Assembly (NCBI RefSeq): GCF_024868665.1
Contig: NC_079891.1
Span: forward strand, 31,062,598-31,126,597
Direction: 5' to 3'
Length of the DNA stretch: 64,000 nt
Origin: Triplophysa rosa
Lineage: Eukaryota; Chordata; Actinopteri; Cypriniformes; Nemacheilidae
The notes beneath the pieces were generated by a model. That model had not been told where the DNA came from. It searched no databases and saw nothing but the letters and a program-made list of their open reading frames with translations. The position numbers and the translations under genes were made by a program. Positions 1-13,500 of the stretch are shown here, one piece after another (within the stretch, counting starts at the first letter, position 1; each line of letters starts with the position of its first letter).

Positions 1-153
1 GGAAACATGAGCTCAGACTTTGACGAGAAGGCTTCTGCTTTTGCCAAAAGGAATGACATTCGTTTTTCTTATTCTGCATTGGTTCATATGGATTATTTTC
101 ATATACTTGATCTACATTATTAGGAGATGAATCACGTTTAAAATGCTCATACG

Positions 154-739
154 TGTCAAGGACGGCGTGGCGAGAACCCAAACGCATGCAGGCAGGCAAA
201 GACGGTGTAAACAAAAACACTTTATTTGACAGAAAGAAAGACAAAGCAAAACACCCACGATGGGGAAAACTGAACTAAGAATATATTCAACAAGGCAAAC
301 AAAAACTTCCCTCAAGGGGGCAAAAACTAGAACAAAGAAAAAATCAAATTAACAAGACAAGAAACTACCTTGGAACAGAGACAGATGACAAGGGACGAAC
401 TGGATACAAAACACGACGTAGCATACGGCACGCAATACAGGCAATACAATACGCAAGACACTACAGAAGACAATCCAACAGCACAAGACAAAGAAACATG
501 AGGGTATATATAGGGAGAGACAAACGAGGGATAATTACACGGGGCAGGCGTGGGACATTAGACATGAGAGGAAAGCAATACAAGAAACGAGAGGGGCGGG
601 GCTAATGACAAGACATGAGAAAACACATGAGATGTCAAAAAACAAACATCTCATGGCTTTCTCACAAATAACCTAAGGCTTTGCCATGGCTCTGCTACAG
701 GACCAAGAAAAACATGACTAAGGAAGCAGAGCCATGACA
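154..739 (-). mobile_element. Solo LTR of a retrotransposon
   Basis: A 586-bp block begins TGTCAAGG and ends CATGACA on the plus strand, so both strands read TG...CA at the ends. It is flanked by the direct repeat CATACG (148-153 and 740-745), the target-site duplication. Read on the minus strand it has a TATATATA-type box (about 504-512) and then an AATAAA signal (plus-strand TTTATT at 221-226), the U3-R order of an LTR. A second LTR with similar signals lies at 7274-7814. No internal region is attached, so this is best read as a solo LTR left by recombination. The superfamily (Gypsy-like?) is not determined. Confidence 0.75.
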
Positions 740-745
740 CATACG

Positions 746-1256
746 CTTCTGCGTATACGGTGACGCGTTCTCTCCCTCACTCACTCCAAATATTTTTTTA
801 TTAATATTCCAATAAAAGGGAACAGCACCGCATTACAATAATATAAAGAACAAGAATCAAAGAGCTTGAAGCTTTGAGCTTGAACACGCCCCTGTTTGAG
901 CCCTCGCCGTGGCTCTAGCGAATCACCTGCTTTGACCCGGAGCGGCGAAGTACCGGCAACATGTGAGAAGTACAGGTACACAAGAAAAAGTGAAGGTACG
1001 CTAAAGATTAATAGAGAATTGGCTCGTACCTGCCCACTTCAAGGACTGCGAATGAGATTGTATGAATTCATAAGAATTAGCCAAAATTAGCCATCTTGTA
1101 AAACGGTTACGTGTTGACTGTGAGATTGTGCTGAAAAATCAGTTGTTTTTGATGATTTATAACTCAGAAATGAAGGAATTAAAAAAAGTAAGAAATGACA
1201 GCAAAGCATGTAGAATCACAATGCAAAGTTTAGAATAAGTGTACAGTAAGAAGTAC
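746..1256. other. No gene recognised
   Basis: Unremarkable AT-rich sequence between the solo LTR and the last visible ccdc60 exon. The remaining C-terminal ccdc60 exon(s) should lie here or left of the window, but I could not identify one. Short ORFs here have no supporting splice sites or recognisable motifs. Confidence 0.5.
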
Positions 1257-1398
1257 CTCTATAGACACACACAGATCCGGGCAGCAGAGCTCCCATGGTG
1301 GGAGGGAGTTTAGGACCCTGAGGAAGCTGTGTGGATGAACCCGCAGTGTGAGGCCTTCTGTAAATCGACTTAACTTCTCCAGCAAACATGCGACCCTC
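1257..1398 (-). CDS. ccdc60: ccdc60 exon (last visible)
   Basis: 142 bp, acceptor AACACTCAGACAG, donor ATAGAG/GTACTT. It encodes RVACLLEKLSRFTEGLTLRV, then HPHSFLRVLNSLPPWELCCP and DLCVSIE, matching the LVKLQKFGENLDLRIRPH...WELCSPDI block of human CCDC60. A (CA)n run begins 53 bp upstream of the acceptor. Confidence 0.88.
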
Positions 1399-1474
1399 CT
1401 GTCTGAGTGTTTGATGGGGGTCAGGCTACTGAGCAACTCTGAGAGCCTTGAACACACACACACACGCACGCACA

Positions 1475-1511
<37 letters not shown>

Positions 1512-4500
1512 GCACGCACGCACACACACACACACACACACACAATGGTTAATGTAATGTTATTATAGATGGTTTCATCAGACACATGCGCTGGCCCAAA
1601 GTTACTTTCCGGTCTGTGTTTGGGTATAATATAACAATTTATTTTATATTTAATTTATAATAATATTACTTCATATTAGTATGTTATTGTATATTAATTG
1701 TCATAAATTAAATTAAAATGATTTATTCTTTGCGGAGATCTACCAAAACCGTCTATAAACAACAATGTTGAATGCATACACACACTCGCACACCTGCTAA
1801 TATTCAGATTAGGTGGTCTACTGAATCCTGTAGTGTCATTAACGTTAATATTTACCAAACACACGTAAGTGGTTCAGCATCAGTGTTTTCAAAAGCACCG
1901 AATCTGACTCACACACACGCACCACTGAGTGCTGTATGGATCTTCTGAACACACAGCATCAGTCACTTTTGAGTCCTGTGCCGTTGCCGTAGAGACCGCA
2001 GAAGGTAAACAGGTCACAGAAGGAATTTGTCCATGTGATGTCATATTACAAAGAGACAGATATCGCTGGACCCCATTATCCCACCTCTTCCTACAAAGAG
2101 AGACGGAGGATTTATATGTTAAATTATTATAGCTAAGAAACAGATTTTTATTTGATAATGAATCTTTGATTCGGTTTAGACTGCCTACACAAATAAAAAA
2201 AAGAATTCTTCATCATCAGTATAAAGCAAATATTGCACCTGTGTTTCAACATGACAAAATTAAGAAATAACTCACTTGGCACTGCGCTCTAAAGCATCTG
2301 ATAAACTAAGCATCAACTCTTCCGCTTTGTCACCAAAAGATGCTTTCATCGCATCCAACATGGCTTCCTTCTCACGCACCAGCTGGGTGGCAGAGCTCAG
2401 TCCCACAGGGAAACTTCTTGCATAGCAAAATAGGACAGCGAAAAAAAACACAGTTGCAGTTTCATAATGCCAACACAACAAATGTGCCCTCACGGAAGTG
2501 CACATGTGAGAAACACACGATGCACCTAACGGAGCGCAAGGCCTCATGGGAATGGAACAGCAAAGCTGTAGAGTTCATACATTTGGGGCTATACCCTACA
2601 CACTTTTGCATGCAAAGAGGGTGTAGTCCCAATTATAAGAACACAGATCATAATTATTAGAAAAGGCTGTTGCACCGGATCTTTACTGCATACTTTTGTC
2701 ATTCTTAGCTACGACAGTATGGTGTTAATAAAAGTGTGTTGGGTGTGTATGAGCTCTATTAATTACATGAAAAAAACCTTAAAAAAAAGTTAAAATCTTT
2801 GTCTGGTTTTACAGTACAAATATCTAAAAGTTCTTACATCAAGATTTTCTTCAAAAACAAAATGATAAAAATAGTTTACGCTTAAAACTCACAAAAATCT
2901 GAAAAAACTAAACAAAACATAACTGCTAATGGGGTAATGAAAGTAAACCTGTACGAAGTTTAACGCTTCATGAAGGATTTTTTTATTACCCCATTGGCAG
3001 ATGTTTTTTTGTGTAAGCATAAATTTAATTTTTAGATTTTATTTCAGAAAACAATAGTGAATCTTTGTCATTTTGCTTTTCAAGTGAATGTGCTTTAAGA
3101 TATTTTTTATATTTGTAGTGGAAGACAAAATACATTTCAATTTCTACAAAATCTGAATTTAAATGTTTAAATTGAATTTAAAGTGTGTAAATTTAGTTGT
3201 TTATCGGTCAAAAGGTTTTCTCATAGAATCACTCATTTCTCATATGCTGTATAAGAACCCAGACACACCTCTTAATGCTCTGAGTCCGAAACTTTGTTTT
3301 CTCATTGGCTGTGTTTGGCTCTCTCTCAGGCTGGACTTTGACTGACACATTGCTGTATTAAAAAAGAGACATACAGTCATGTGAATGTTCACAATAAACA
3401 CATTGACTGGGGTCATCATATTCTCACATGATCACATTCACATAACACTATAACAGGTGTCTGTCTTGTGCTAAAATGAGATCCGAGCAGGTTTTGAGAA
3501 CACTCTGATACGCTTCATGAAGGAATTTAAAGAAATCTGAAACAACACACATATATAAATATAAGGGTAACACTTTACAATAAGGTCTCATTGATTAACA
3601 TTTTTAGTTAATGCATTAGTTAATTTGAATTAAAAACGAGAAAAATATTCCTGCTGTGTTTATTAATCCATGTTAATGTTAATACAAATACACTTGTTTA
3701 TTTATTTTATTGATACAAATAAGTTGGACACTTTTGTTTTTCAATATTTTGTTAAAATGTTAATATCTTCCCACTAAAACAGGACTATGCCCATATTAAA
3801 ATGATCCACGTGCGCCCTCTGCTGGTTGACAGATACATTACACTAAAATTGTCATTCTGTAAACAGATCTCATTTAGAAACATTTGACAGAAACAAACAC
3901 TCAGGCTCCACATCCAACTGATAACCATTCAAACAGATTTATCGCTACGGAAATATCTTTCTCAAACACAACACTTCATTAACCGACACAATACACATCT
4001 ATCTTGAGTGAAGGATGGGGTTTTCATTACATAAAATAAACTAGGTTTTCGAGACAAAGACGAAAAGAGCCATAACTCAGAAATAGATAGCTCCATAAAT
4101 ACACACTATAACAACGTCATTTGCGTTCCTCTGGGTTTATCATCTATTAAAATATGTACAGTGCTAATAAATTGGGAGATTAATCACGTTTATATAAACT
4201 GTAATAATAAATAATGAATGCTCACATTGAGCGATTATTTTCAAATACGTTCTCATACAGAATGTTTTTTTCAACCAATTAAACTGTTAACAATAAAAGT
4301 CCAATAAAGAAAGATATCTTCAGAGTCCAGCTCTTAGATTATGCACATAAATCGTTGGGGATTAGCCACTCGCTTGATTAAAAAAGGTTCTTTGATTATT
4401 TTTTCGATAAATTAAATAAACAGTAATAATTGTGCAAAACAAAGGCAGCTCGCAAGCTTTCAACAGGACTCAGCACTTTGATCTTCTCTGTGGTTCTGAA

Positions 4501-7500
4501 GGATTTTAGCTTATTATCTTCAGTCAAAAATGTGGGACTCCCATAGTGTCTGACCAATGACGGGATGGGGCCCAAACTGCCACAGGGACAGGAAACAGCA
4601 GACACATGTGAAGCACAGTGGAGGTGTACATCTTAAAACCAAGTGAAGGATCCTTCAAAGAGTTTTTTCTGAGGTTAGAAAGAGGATTGTACAATGCCTA
4701 CAAACTAGCTTTTTTCCAAAATAGGACTTCAAGATGAAGACAACAGAAGCCGTATGAATAGTGCATTGATGTGCGCGACAACAGAGCAATTGTGAAAGTG
4801 TCTAATGGTGTCTGATGGATATTTTTCCTGTGTTTTTGTCCTGAGAGCCATTCGGCAGCACAGGGCTGAAGTGCATGATAATGATAATAATGACAAGGAC
4901 TGTCGCCATGACAATGTGCTTCATGTGATTGTGTCAGCAGGGTAAGTGACAGTTCAGCTGGCAGTGAGATGGGAAACAGATAATGCTCATCATTTGCCCC
5001 AAAACTTCTAGAAGCAAAGTGTCTTTTCTGTGTGAATATTTGCAGTCTCCTACAAACTGTTGCATGTGCAAACCCAAGCGTCAACTTTAAAATTCAATTA
5101 CAAAAATGAAATATTTTGTGCAGCACTCTTATTTTGGATTATGAAATTTTGGAAGAAGCACTTTAAAGAAATTTACATGCCCTCTTGTCATTTCAAACCT
5201 GTATGAAATTCTTTCTTCTGCAGAACACAAAAGAAGATATTTTGAAAAATGTTGGTAACAGAAAACGTCTCGGTTACGACTGTAACCTCCGTTCCCTGAT
5301 GGTGGGAACGAGACCTTGTGTTGACAGACAGACTGGGGTTTGATCTTGAGAACCTATCATCTCCGAGACGAATTTTAAAACGCCAATGGGCTTGGCGAAT
5401 GGCACACGCACGCCAGTCCCCCGCCCCGCGCATACGGGTATAAAAGGGAAATGGTGGCGGCCATTCACTCATCTTTTGGGCTGAGGAACCTGAGAGGCAT
5501 CTCCCGGTCGCTGCAGAGGTGTCGGCGAAGCATTGTGCCATGATGACACAGTCATAACCGAGACGTTCCCCTTCAGTCGGTCTCTCGAAGTTGTGTTGAG
5601 AGACAGACTGGGGACCTATCTTTACACGCCACGGCACTAAGCCGTATCACAACCTCCAGCGGAGCGACACTGACTGGACTAGCGAGTCACAAGTGAGCGC
5701 TACTGCGAGACATAATCTTCCAGTGGGATCAGTACTTAGTAGCATACCCTGAGAGGCTCGTACCGACGGCCATCACGGACGGTGCACTCTTGCCAAGCGC
5801 CCAAGAACCCGTGACAGCGTAACTAGAGGGACGATCTGCTTCACCGTGCCGTGGGAGGCTGGTTCAGTGACTGACAGAGCGGTCACCTCGCAAGGGGTGG
5901 AACCCCGGGGAGGTCGACGGCTCTGTTGACTTACCTGCTTGTTGTCGCTGACCGACGCAACGTCCGGTGGAGGTTGCGGCCGGCAGCATGGTTCGTCCGA
6001 GACACCATCGAGTCGAGAGTGCTGTGGAGAGAGAAAACCCAGGGAGACACACTCTTTCTGTGAGAATGTGGGCACCGGGCCCTGATAAGGCAGTCAGCGT
6101 CCCTCTCCGACCCATGGGCGCTGGTATGGCAGGGGTCAGCCCGATGTTGGAGTCCCTGGGTTCTTCCCATCAGGGCCGGTCTTCTTCCTGGCATCCTCAA
6201 GGTGACAAACAAGACGAGACAGACTGCGACAGTGACAAGAACCAGCAAAACATAGTAAATAAAATCAAAGGCAAACAGGCATACATGTCACCCCAATCCT
6301 AATGTCATGTAAAAAAAAACAAGGGAGGGGGGGTGGGGGAACACAAGAGTTCATGGAGGGGAAGTCCAGAAGGGTTGGGGCAAGGTTGGAAAGTCTTAGG
6401 CCGGGGGGGTGCTCGGGAGGAAGAAGTGCATGGAGTCCGAGGGGGCTTGGCTGGAGAAGTCCTGGGGGGAACAGGTTGGGGTGGCAAGGGTCCAGGGGTG
6501 AGCAGGGAAACTGCTGGCTGGACCGCCGGCTGGAAGGTTGAAGAATTGAAGGTTGAAGATCGGCTGGGCTGGCGGCCAAAACACCGGCTGGGCTGCAGGC
6601 TGCTGAACCGGACTGGACGCCGGCTAGAATGCCGGCTGGACTGGACTTGACTCCGGCTGCTGGACCGGACTAGACACCGGCTGCTGGACCGGACGCCGGC
6701 TGCACCGGACTCAATGCCGGCTGCGCCGGACCCGGGACTGGATGCCGGCGCTGGTGGCAGCGATCCCCTCCTCCGCATCTTCCTCTTGCTGCGGGCCACA
6801 GGACTAGTGGCAGGCTGCCGAGATGCGGTGGGGGGCATGGCCAGCTCCACAATGGAAGAGTCCGATACCGTCCCCCAGGACTCTCTCCGCTCTCTCTTGC
6901 CCCAGAGACTGGTAGGAGGGCAGGACCAGCGGAGCTTGAGGTGGGAGGGGCTGAGTCCCCCAGGGTGACGGTAGCCAGGACGCAATCCTCCAGGACGCAA
7001 TCCTCCGGGACGGTGGCCATCAGGGAGGAGACCCAGGTTTAACCACGTACCTGGCCATGTCGCTGAACCCCAGGGGGCTCAGCATCCGGTCTCCGCCGGC
7101 TTGAGGGGTTCACTCTGTCTCCCCTGCTGCAGCCGCGAAGTCCCAGATGAAGTCCCGGATTCCGCGATCCCCTGACGGACCCCAAACAAAAGGTGGGCCT
7201 GGCGGGACCACCGGAAGGACCGCGAACACTCTTCCATACTGTCTGCTGGGTTCTCTTGTTGGCTAGTTTGTTCTGTTAGGAAATTGCAAGGACAGAGAAC
7301 CCAGATGCAGGCAGCAGGTAAAGGGTTAACAAAACAATGATTTATTTAACAAAAATACAAAAACAAAGACCCACGAGGGGGTAAAACAACATTGACAAAG
7401 GAATCAGGTCACAGACTAAGCAGGAACGTGAACGTAAACTAACTAAACTGGACTAAGACAACACTTGACAAAAAACTTACACTGACTAGACTTGACTTGA

Positions 7501-10500
7501 CTTGACTTGGCAACACGGAGCAAGAACAAGACGTTATGTCTACAAGGACATGGAACAAAACGCACTAGCACAGGACAGAAGACACAAGGGCATTATATAA
7601 GGAGGCTAACAAGGGGTAAATTAATACTAGGCAGGTGTGGGGAATTAAACACTAACGGAAAGCTAAACGAGGAAACCAAAGACGAGACCAGAGAGAGGGC
7701 ATGTTATGTCAGTACCAACAATATCATGTCTCCCTCCACACAGAACAAGAGGCTCTGCCATGATCCTGCCACTAGACCAAGAAAGACATGACATGATGAG
7801 GCAGAATCATGACAAGGTGAGTAAATGATGACATAATTTTCATTTTGAAAGTGAGCTGTTCCTTTAATGAATTATTCCATTAAAAAGGTTAATTTGATTT
7901 AAGTTATTTGGAGGAATTTCTGGTGTGTTACTAACATAATTCTGGTGAAAATGTTTAATACTGAGCTCTATAATAACAAGTTCTTATCTATAGATTTGTC
8001 ACATACCTTCCTGGCATTGGAATGTGTCTGTTTTGTTTTGTAAAAAGTTACTTTCAGCTGGTTGATGAAGTTTTTTAATTTAATTATTTCAAAAAGAAGT
8101 ATTGTAATTTGATTTTATTTCACCAGCCTCACCAGCATGTTGTCATATTATCGTTACATTTGATATATTTTAAGCGTGTTTCGGCAGTGCTCCATGCTTG
8201 CTCTCTCAGCTTTTATTATAAGCATTGGTCTATAGAAATAACCTAAAATATTCTTTAAAAATAGCCATTTTGTATACATGCTCCAGCATGCATGTCTAAA
8301 CCATTTAATACACCCTGGCACCGTGAAAAGCTCATGTAGATCAGAGAGAGAAGGTGAAGGCTGACCATGCTGACCTACATTCTGATGGCGAAGGATCAGA
8401 ATCGGGTTTCCGTGCGCTCAGGGCCTCAAAGCCATCACTTGAAACAGGGTCACTGCACGTGAAGTCGGGGGCCACCGTGAACGATGACAAGCTGCCCACC
8501 GATGATGCTGATGCTAGAGAGGAAACCACACTGAGGCTGGAGGTCTTCAAGGTCAGATGTCGTCCTGAAGAAACACGAAGGGGCTTTGATGTGACATGCC
8601 GCGGCTGGTTAGAGAGATTGACAGAGAGATTACAGTAAGGGAAAACTGAATTTGGAAACATTTTCCATTTCACCCCCAAATTAAAATCATAATGTATTTT
8701 TTTTAATTCCATATTTTGCAAATGCTACTTTTAGGGCAAGTTATAATGCACAAAGCAAAAACCCAACTGATTTAATTATTATTTTGTTGAAAATATTTTT
8801 TTAAATAATTTCAAAAAATATATAAAATTGAATATATCAATTATTAGTATTATTATAAACATAATCATTATTATAATATTGCAATAATGGGTATTTACCA
8901 TAATACAAATATAATACAATTTTATAATAATAATAATTATTATTATCATTTTATAGTTATAATATTTTATAAGTATAATAAGTAAAAATTATAGTACAAT
9001 ATTTAAAAAAATATACAATTTTATATATTAATTATTATAATAAATATAATTGCTATTATTATAATTAATATTACAATAATTGACATGTTCAATTATAAAA
9101 ATATAATAAAATTTTATAATTATTATTATTATGCCATTAAAAAAAAGAAAATTGCATAATTGAAATAATAGTGTAATATAAAATAATAACAATATATAAC
9201 AAGATTTTTATAATTTAATTATTTCGGTCAGTATTTCTTTTATATTTGGGATGAAATATGGTTTGGGCTTGTGATGAGTTTCATGAGATTGATCAAAATC
9301 AATTGTTTGTCATTACATAATGTGTATTACATAAAAAGAAAACAGTAGACAGTCTTTCCAGCAAATTACACAATCCTGAACCTAAAAATCTTTCTTTCCT
9401 AGCTCAGATTTTTAACCACAACACCTACCTACATAATTACTGAGGAAAATGGGTATTTGAGTCACTGTTTCTTTGGGAAAGCAGGCTATGTTGCATCAGA
9501 CCACTGCACTTATCTAAACCCCTCTGGCACACTTCAGGAGAACATAATGCTACACAAAACCTCAGCGGAACCAGAGCTACACAAACATTCCAGTGTAAAA
9601 GAGGCGATTTGGGAGGAAAAACCTTCGGCGTGGCGATAAACTGCTCCCACTTGGCCTCTATTGCCTTTTCCTTATTCAGTCTCTTTATTGTGGTTCTGCT
9701 TCTTCCAGGGTCCCTGAAACATTCAGAGAGAGAAGGAAAGAGCGAGAGAGATAAAGAGAAAATCTTGACATATTAATTATTCGTGCAATCTCTCCATAAT
9801 GTGCTCCCCAAACCTGGAATATTATCAAAATCATATGTCACCTTGAGAGGACGGTAAAAATTGAGAGAAGGGCAAAAACAAGTGCGCACATCCCAGCTCT
9901 CTCTCCTCCTGGGTCGGGCTTTAACGGCTGCTGATAAAGTTTCATTATTTTTTGTAATATCTGCTCTCTACCGTGCTGTACTGTTTCCCATAAAGCTTCA
10001 CTTTATTGGAAATTGGATTCTGGGATGGTAGAAGCCCCTCCAGGCTCTTCTGGGAGCTCCTGCTTACAATCTCTCTTTCTGTCTCTCTCACACTCACTCT
10101 CTCTCTCTTCTTCCATTTGTCTTGGGCTTCTTCTCTTCGTCCATCACTAACCTGTACCTCCAGGAGATGAAGGAATCATTTTTTTTGCCCTATCCTCCTT
10201 TTTCCATCATCTTTTCCCGTCTCTCTCCGTCTAACTCCATTTAAGCTCTGTGATGTAATCGTTTGTCCATTAACTTCTGATCTTGTTTGCTCTTCTTTCT
10301 ATAACATCTTATTAGTTGTGATTTCTAAGGCAAACATCACTATACCTACTGCTACATACCTTTAGAGATTTGAACAAACCAACCTAAGCCACATCTAGGG
10401 ACCAGAATATCATAGAGACTTGGGGGTGGACACTTTTGACTCGGGCCGAGTCACCCAAGCAAAAGAATAGCAATGTGCAAAAAAGAAAATTTAGAAAATG

Positions 10501-13500
10501 AATATTTTTTTGTATGCTCAAAAGCAAAAGCATTTGTTTTTTTCTTGAACTGGTGTGAGAACCAGGTCACAAGCTGCTTGCTTATTCACATATCCTATTC
10601 AATTCTGCATTTGAAGGCAAAAATGGTAGAAATCTAATTAGGTCATGACTTCAGGGGACACAGTCAGCTATTAGTGAGGGTCACTTCACACACTTACACA
10701 CTAAAATATGTGATACAGAGATACTGTGCCCAAAACTACAGCTTCAGATTTACATATGTTCATCTTATGCATGAAAAATAGGTTTTACCATTTCATTATA
10801 AAAAAAGACAGAAATAGTTAAAGCTCATCGAATGATGCAATAGACATCATGGGCACTTTAACCTCTCACAGACTAAGCATATGTACCACTCTTCTAAACA
10901 ATGGTAACCCTAAAACTAAAAAATACAACAAACTCTTTTAAACAAAAAAGATAAATGAACATTAAGCACAAACAAGTCTTTTTTCTTTACTGAAAAACAC
11001 TTAAAATAACACAAAATTTTGAAATTTACTGCCTAAATGCAGTCTTCCCCCTCAACCAGTCATGTTGAATTAACTTGTTTATATTAAGTGAACTCAACAA
11101 TTTTACGTTCTACTCAACAATGTTAAGTTGACCAGTCAAACACTTGTTAAGTAAAGCTGACAGATCTAAATTTTTAGTATAAATAACATAGTTGACTTAC
11201 GTTAATTCAGTTACTTGCATTCTTTATGTACTGTGAACAAGGATGGGTTAAGTAAAACTAACAGCAGCGACAGTTCATTTTTTTGAGTGTGACAATAAGT
11301 GTGATTATTGATATTGGGTTAATACTGCATGATAATATTGTACATAATTCAGCCTCTGGTTGACATTACAACATACTAGGTGGTGGTATTTCAATAACAT
11401 TTTGCGTTTAGAATCACAGTGGTTACAGTCGGTCTCTACGCCTTCATGTGCTTATATTTCAAATTTGATTCATTTGCACTAAAAAACAACAACATTAATT
11501 TCACTGACAGCATATATATATAAAAACTAGATATTGTGGTAATATTGTTATTGCGCGCACTTTTGTCCATGATAACTGTGTAGTGGAAAGTTTATATTGT
11601 GACAGCCACAAGTTTTTTGCCTTGAAAACAACCAAACGTATAAGGTTAAATGACGCTCTCATATCCAACATCTAAGCCATATATGTACCCGACAATGAAC
11701 TACAACCTTTCAGAGAAAACAGATTGCTGTAAAGCACTCGAGACATGCTCTAAAACTTAGATCGGAAAGTCATAGCAACCATAAAGCCTCCAAAACTGGT
11801 GTTGGCTTAGTCGAACGCTCTGGGCAAGTAATTTAAACATTGCAGGTTCAAATCCTGGAAGAACCTGTTCATGTACTGGATCACATTTGTGCCCCTGAGC
11901 TATAGTCGGTTAACTCTCCAGGGTATACCATTGAGGATTGTCAATGCAGACAGTATTCTGGAAGTTGCTTTGGATAAAAAAACTGCCAGCTGGAGGACAA
12001 AACATCCAACCAAAAGCGATTTGCCTCGAGTAAAACAGCATTTGCTGTTTGGTTGCCAACAAGTGATTTTGATCTGCACTACCAGCATCTGCACCGGACA
12101 CTTGCAGAACAATTTTTTTTTGTGCGTATTAGCTGCAGATCCGAGATTATTACATTTTTGGGTTGTTTTAAAACAACTGCAGCACAAGTGGATGATTTGA
12201 GGCATGTTTGACAGCTTGCTATAGGTGGCTTTTAATTAATTCACCCAGAAACTCACAAACATAATTTATTATTTTCAATCTTTACAGTTCCAAAAAAAAA
12301 AACGGGTCTGTTGGTCACTCCAACATGGTTGACACATAAATCTTTACACTAAAACATATACTTAAATGTCCAGTAAATGAAATTTAGCCGCATCTAGTGG
12401 TGAGATTGTGAATTGCAACCAACAGCTCACTCCACTCCTCCCTTCCGAAGCACTACGGTGGCTCTCACAGGACTAAGATGTCGTCATGTTTTCGCTTCTT
12501 TGCCGAAAGAGATAACGTATTTACGAAACATGCTCTGTAGAGCAGTTTGTCCGTTTAGGGCTACTGTAGAAACAACATGGCTAATTCCATTCAAGGGGAC
12601 CTGTGGTGTATGTAGACGGAAATAGCTCATTCTAAGGTAATAAAAACATAACGCTTCAATATGTAAGGTCTTTATACACTTCTGAAGACATAGTTACATT
12701 ATTATATTGCATTTCTGTTAACAGATCCTCCAAAAAACTACACACTGTACCTTTAAATATCTTGATATGTACGTTTTTTACTCACTTGGCATCCCAACAA
12801 AAAGTAAGAGGTCCAAGTTTCCCAGAATGGTCTAGAGTCAATGCCTCCAAAAGCCAGGTCAAACAGCACAACTGGCGATACACACACTCTCTAGAAAAAA
12901 AAGTAAAATAACTTTTATACAGCAGAAAATGAAATCCACCCCAGTATGCAAATACAATTTCCTGCAGAGGGCAAAGTGATGCAACCTTGTCTAAATCTTG
13001 CCCTCCTGACAGCAAACAACATCAGCAAGGACAACTGTTTCGCACATGTTTCCTTCAGCAATTATTTTTCATAAAGAAATCAATTTTTTATTTAATGGAC
13101 AAGCCTTAGTAAAAACACGTCCATTTCCGTGCAAGAGGGGGTTTTCAGAAAGTAAAGTGGATTGCTTTTGCGAGGAGATCTTTATGATATCGACAGAGCA
13201 GTTTTGTTGAGAGGTCTTTAATTCTTTTTTTATTTGTGTCTCCTGTGTGCGGACACATTTTACGCCTGTTGTATTAACTGTAGAAAACGGGAATCAGATC
13301 CAACAAACACGTTAATACATTTAGTGCTTAATCTACTATTTATCGATGAGAAGAAAACCATCGATGGAGAAAAGAAACAGCAACGAGGAAACTGATAGAG
13401 AACGATACTCTTTCTGCACTTCGTTGATAATCTTTTAGAAGCTAACAGCTCAAGGTTATCTTCGTGTTAAATGAATTCCTCTGCATTTCTTTTCGCATTA

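Larger units (their letters stand above)
5263..7814 (-). mobile_element. Composite/degenerate LTR-type retroelement inserted in a MITE
   Basis: A 2.55-kb GC-richer block inside a MITE. Its right part (7274-7814) is an LTR read on the minus strand; a GC-rich internal region continues leftward. Its left part (5263 to about 5830) has partly repeated modules: GTCTCGGTTACGACTGTAAC with nearby GGGAACGAGAC, and TTGTGTTGACAGACAGACTGG recurring near 5590. I recognise this left module as a high-copy repeat type of cyprinid genomes, but its family name is inference. No reverse transcriptase, integrase or protease frame is visible, so the element is non-autonomous or badly decayed. Confidence 0.6.

Noticed and set aside
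4698..5084. 128-residue minus-strand ORF
   Set aside because: No homology recognised, biased Cys/His composition of antisense type, and inside a ccdc60 intron.
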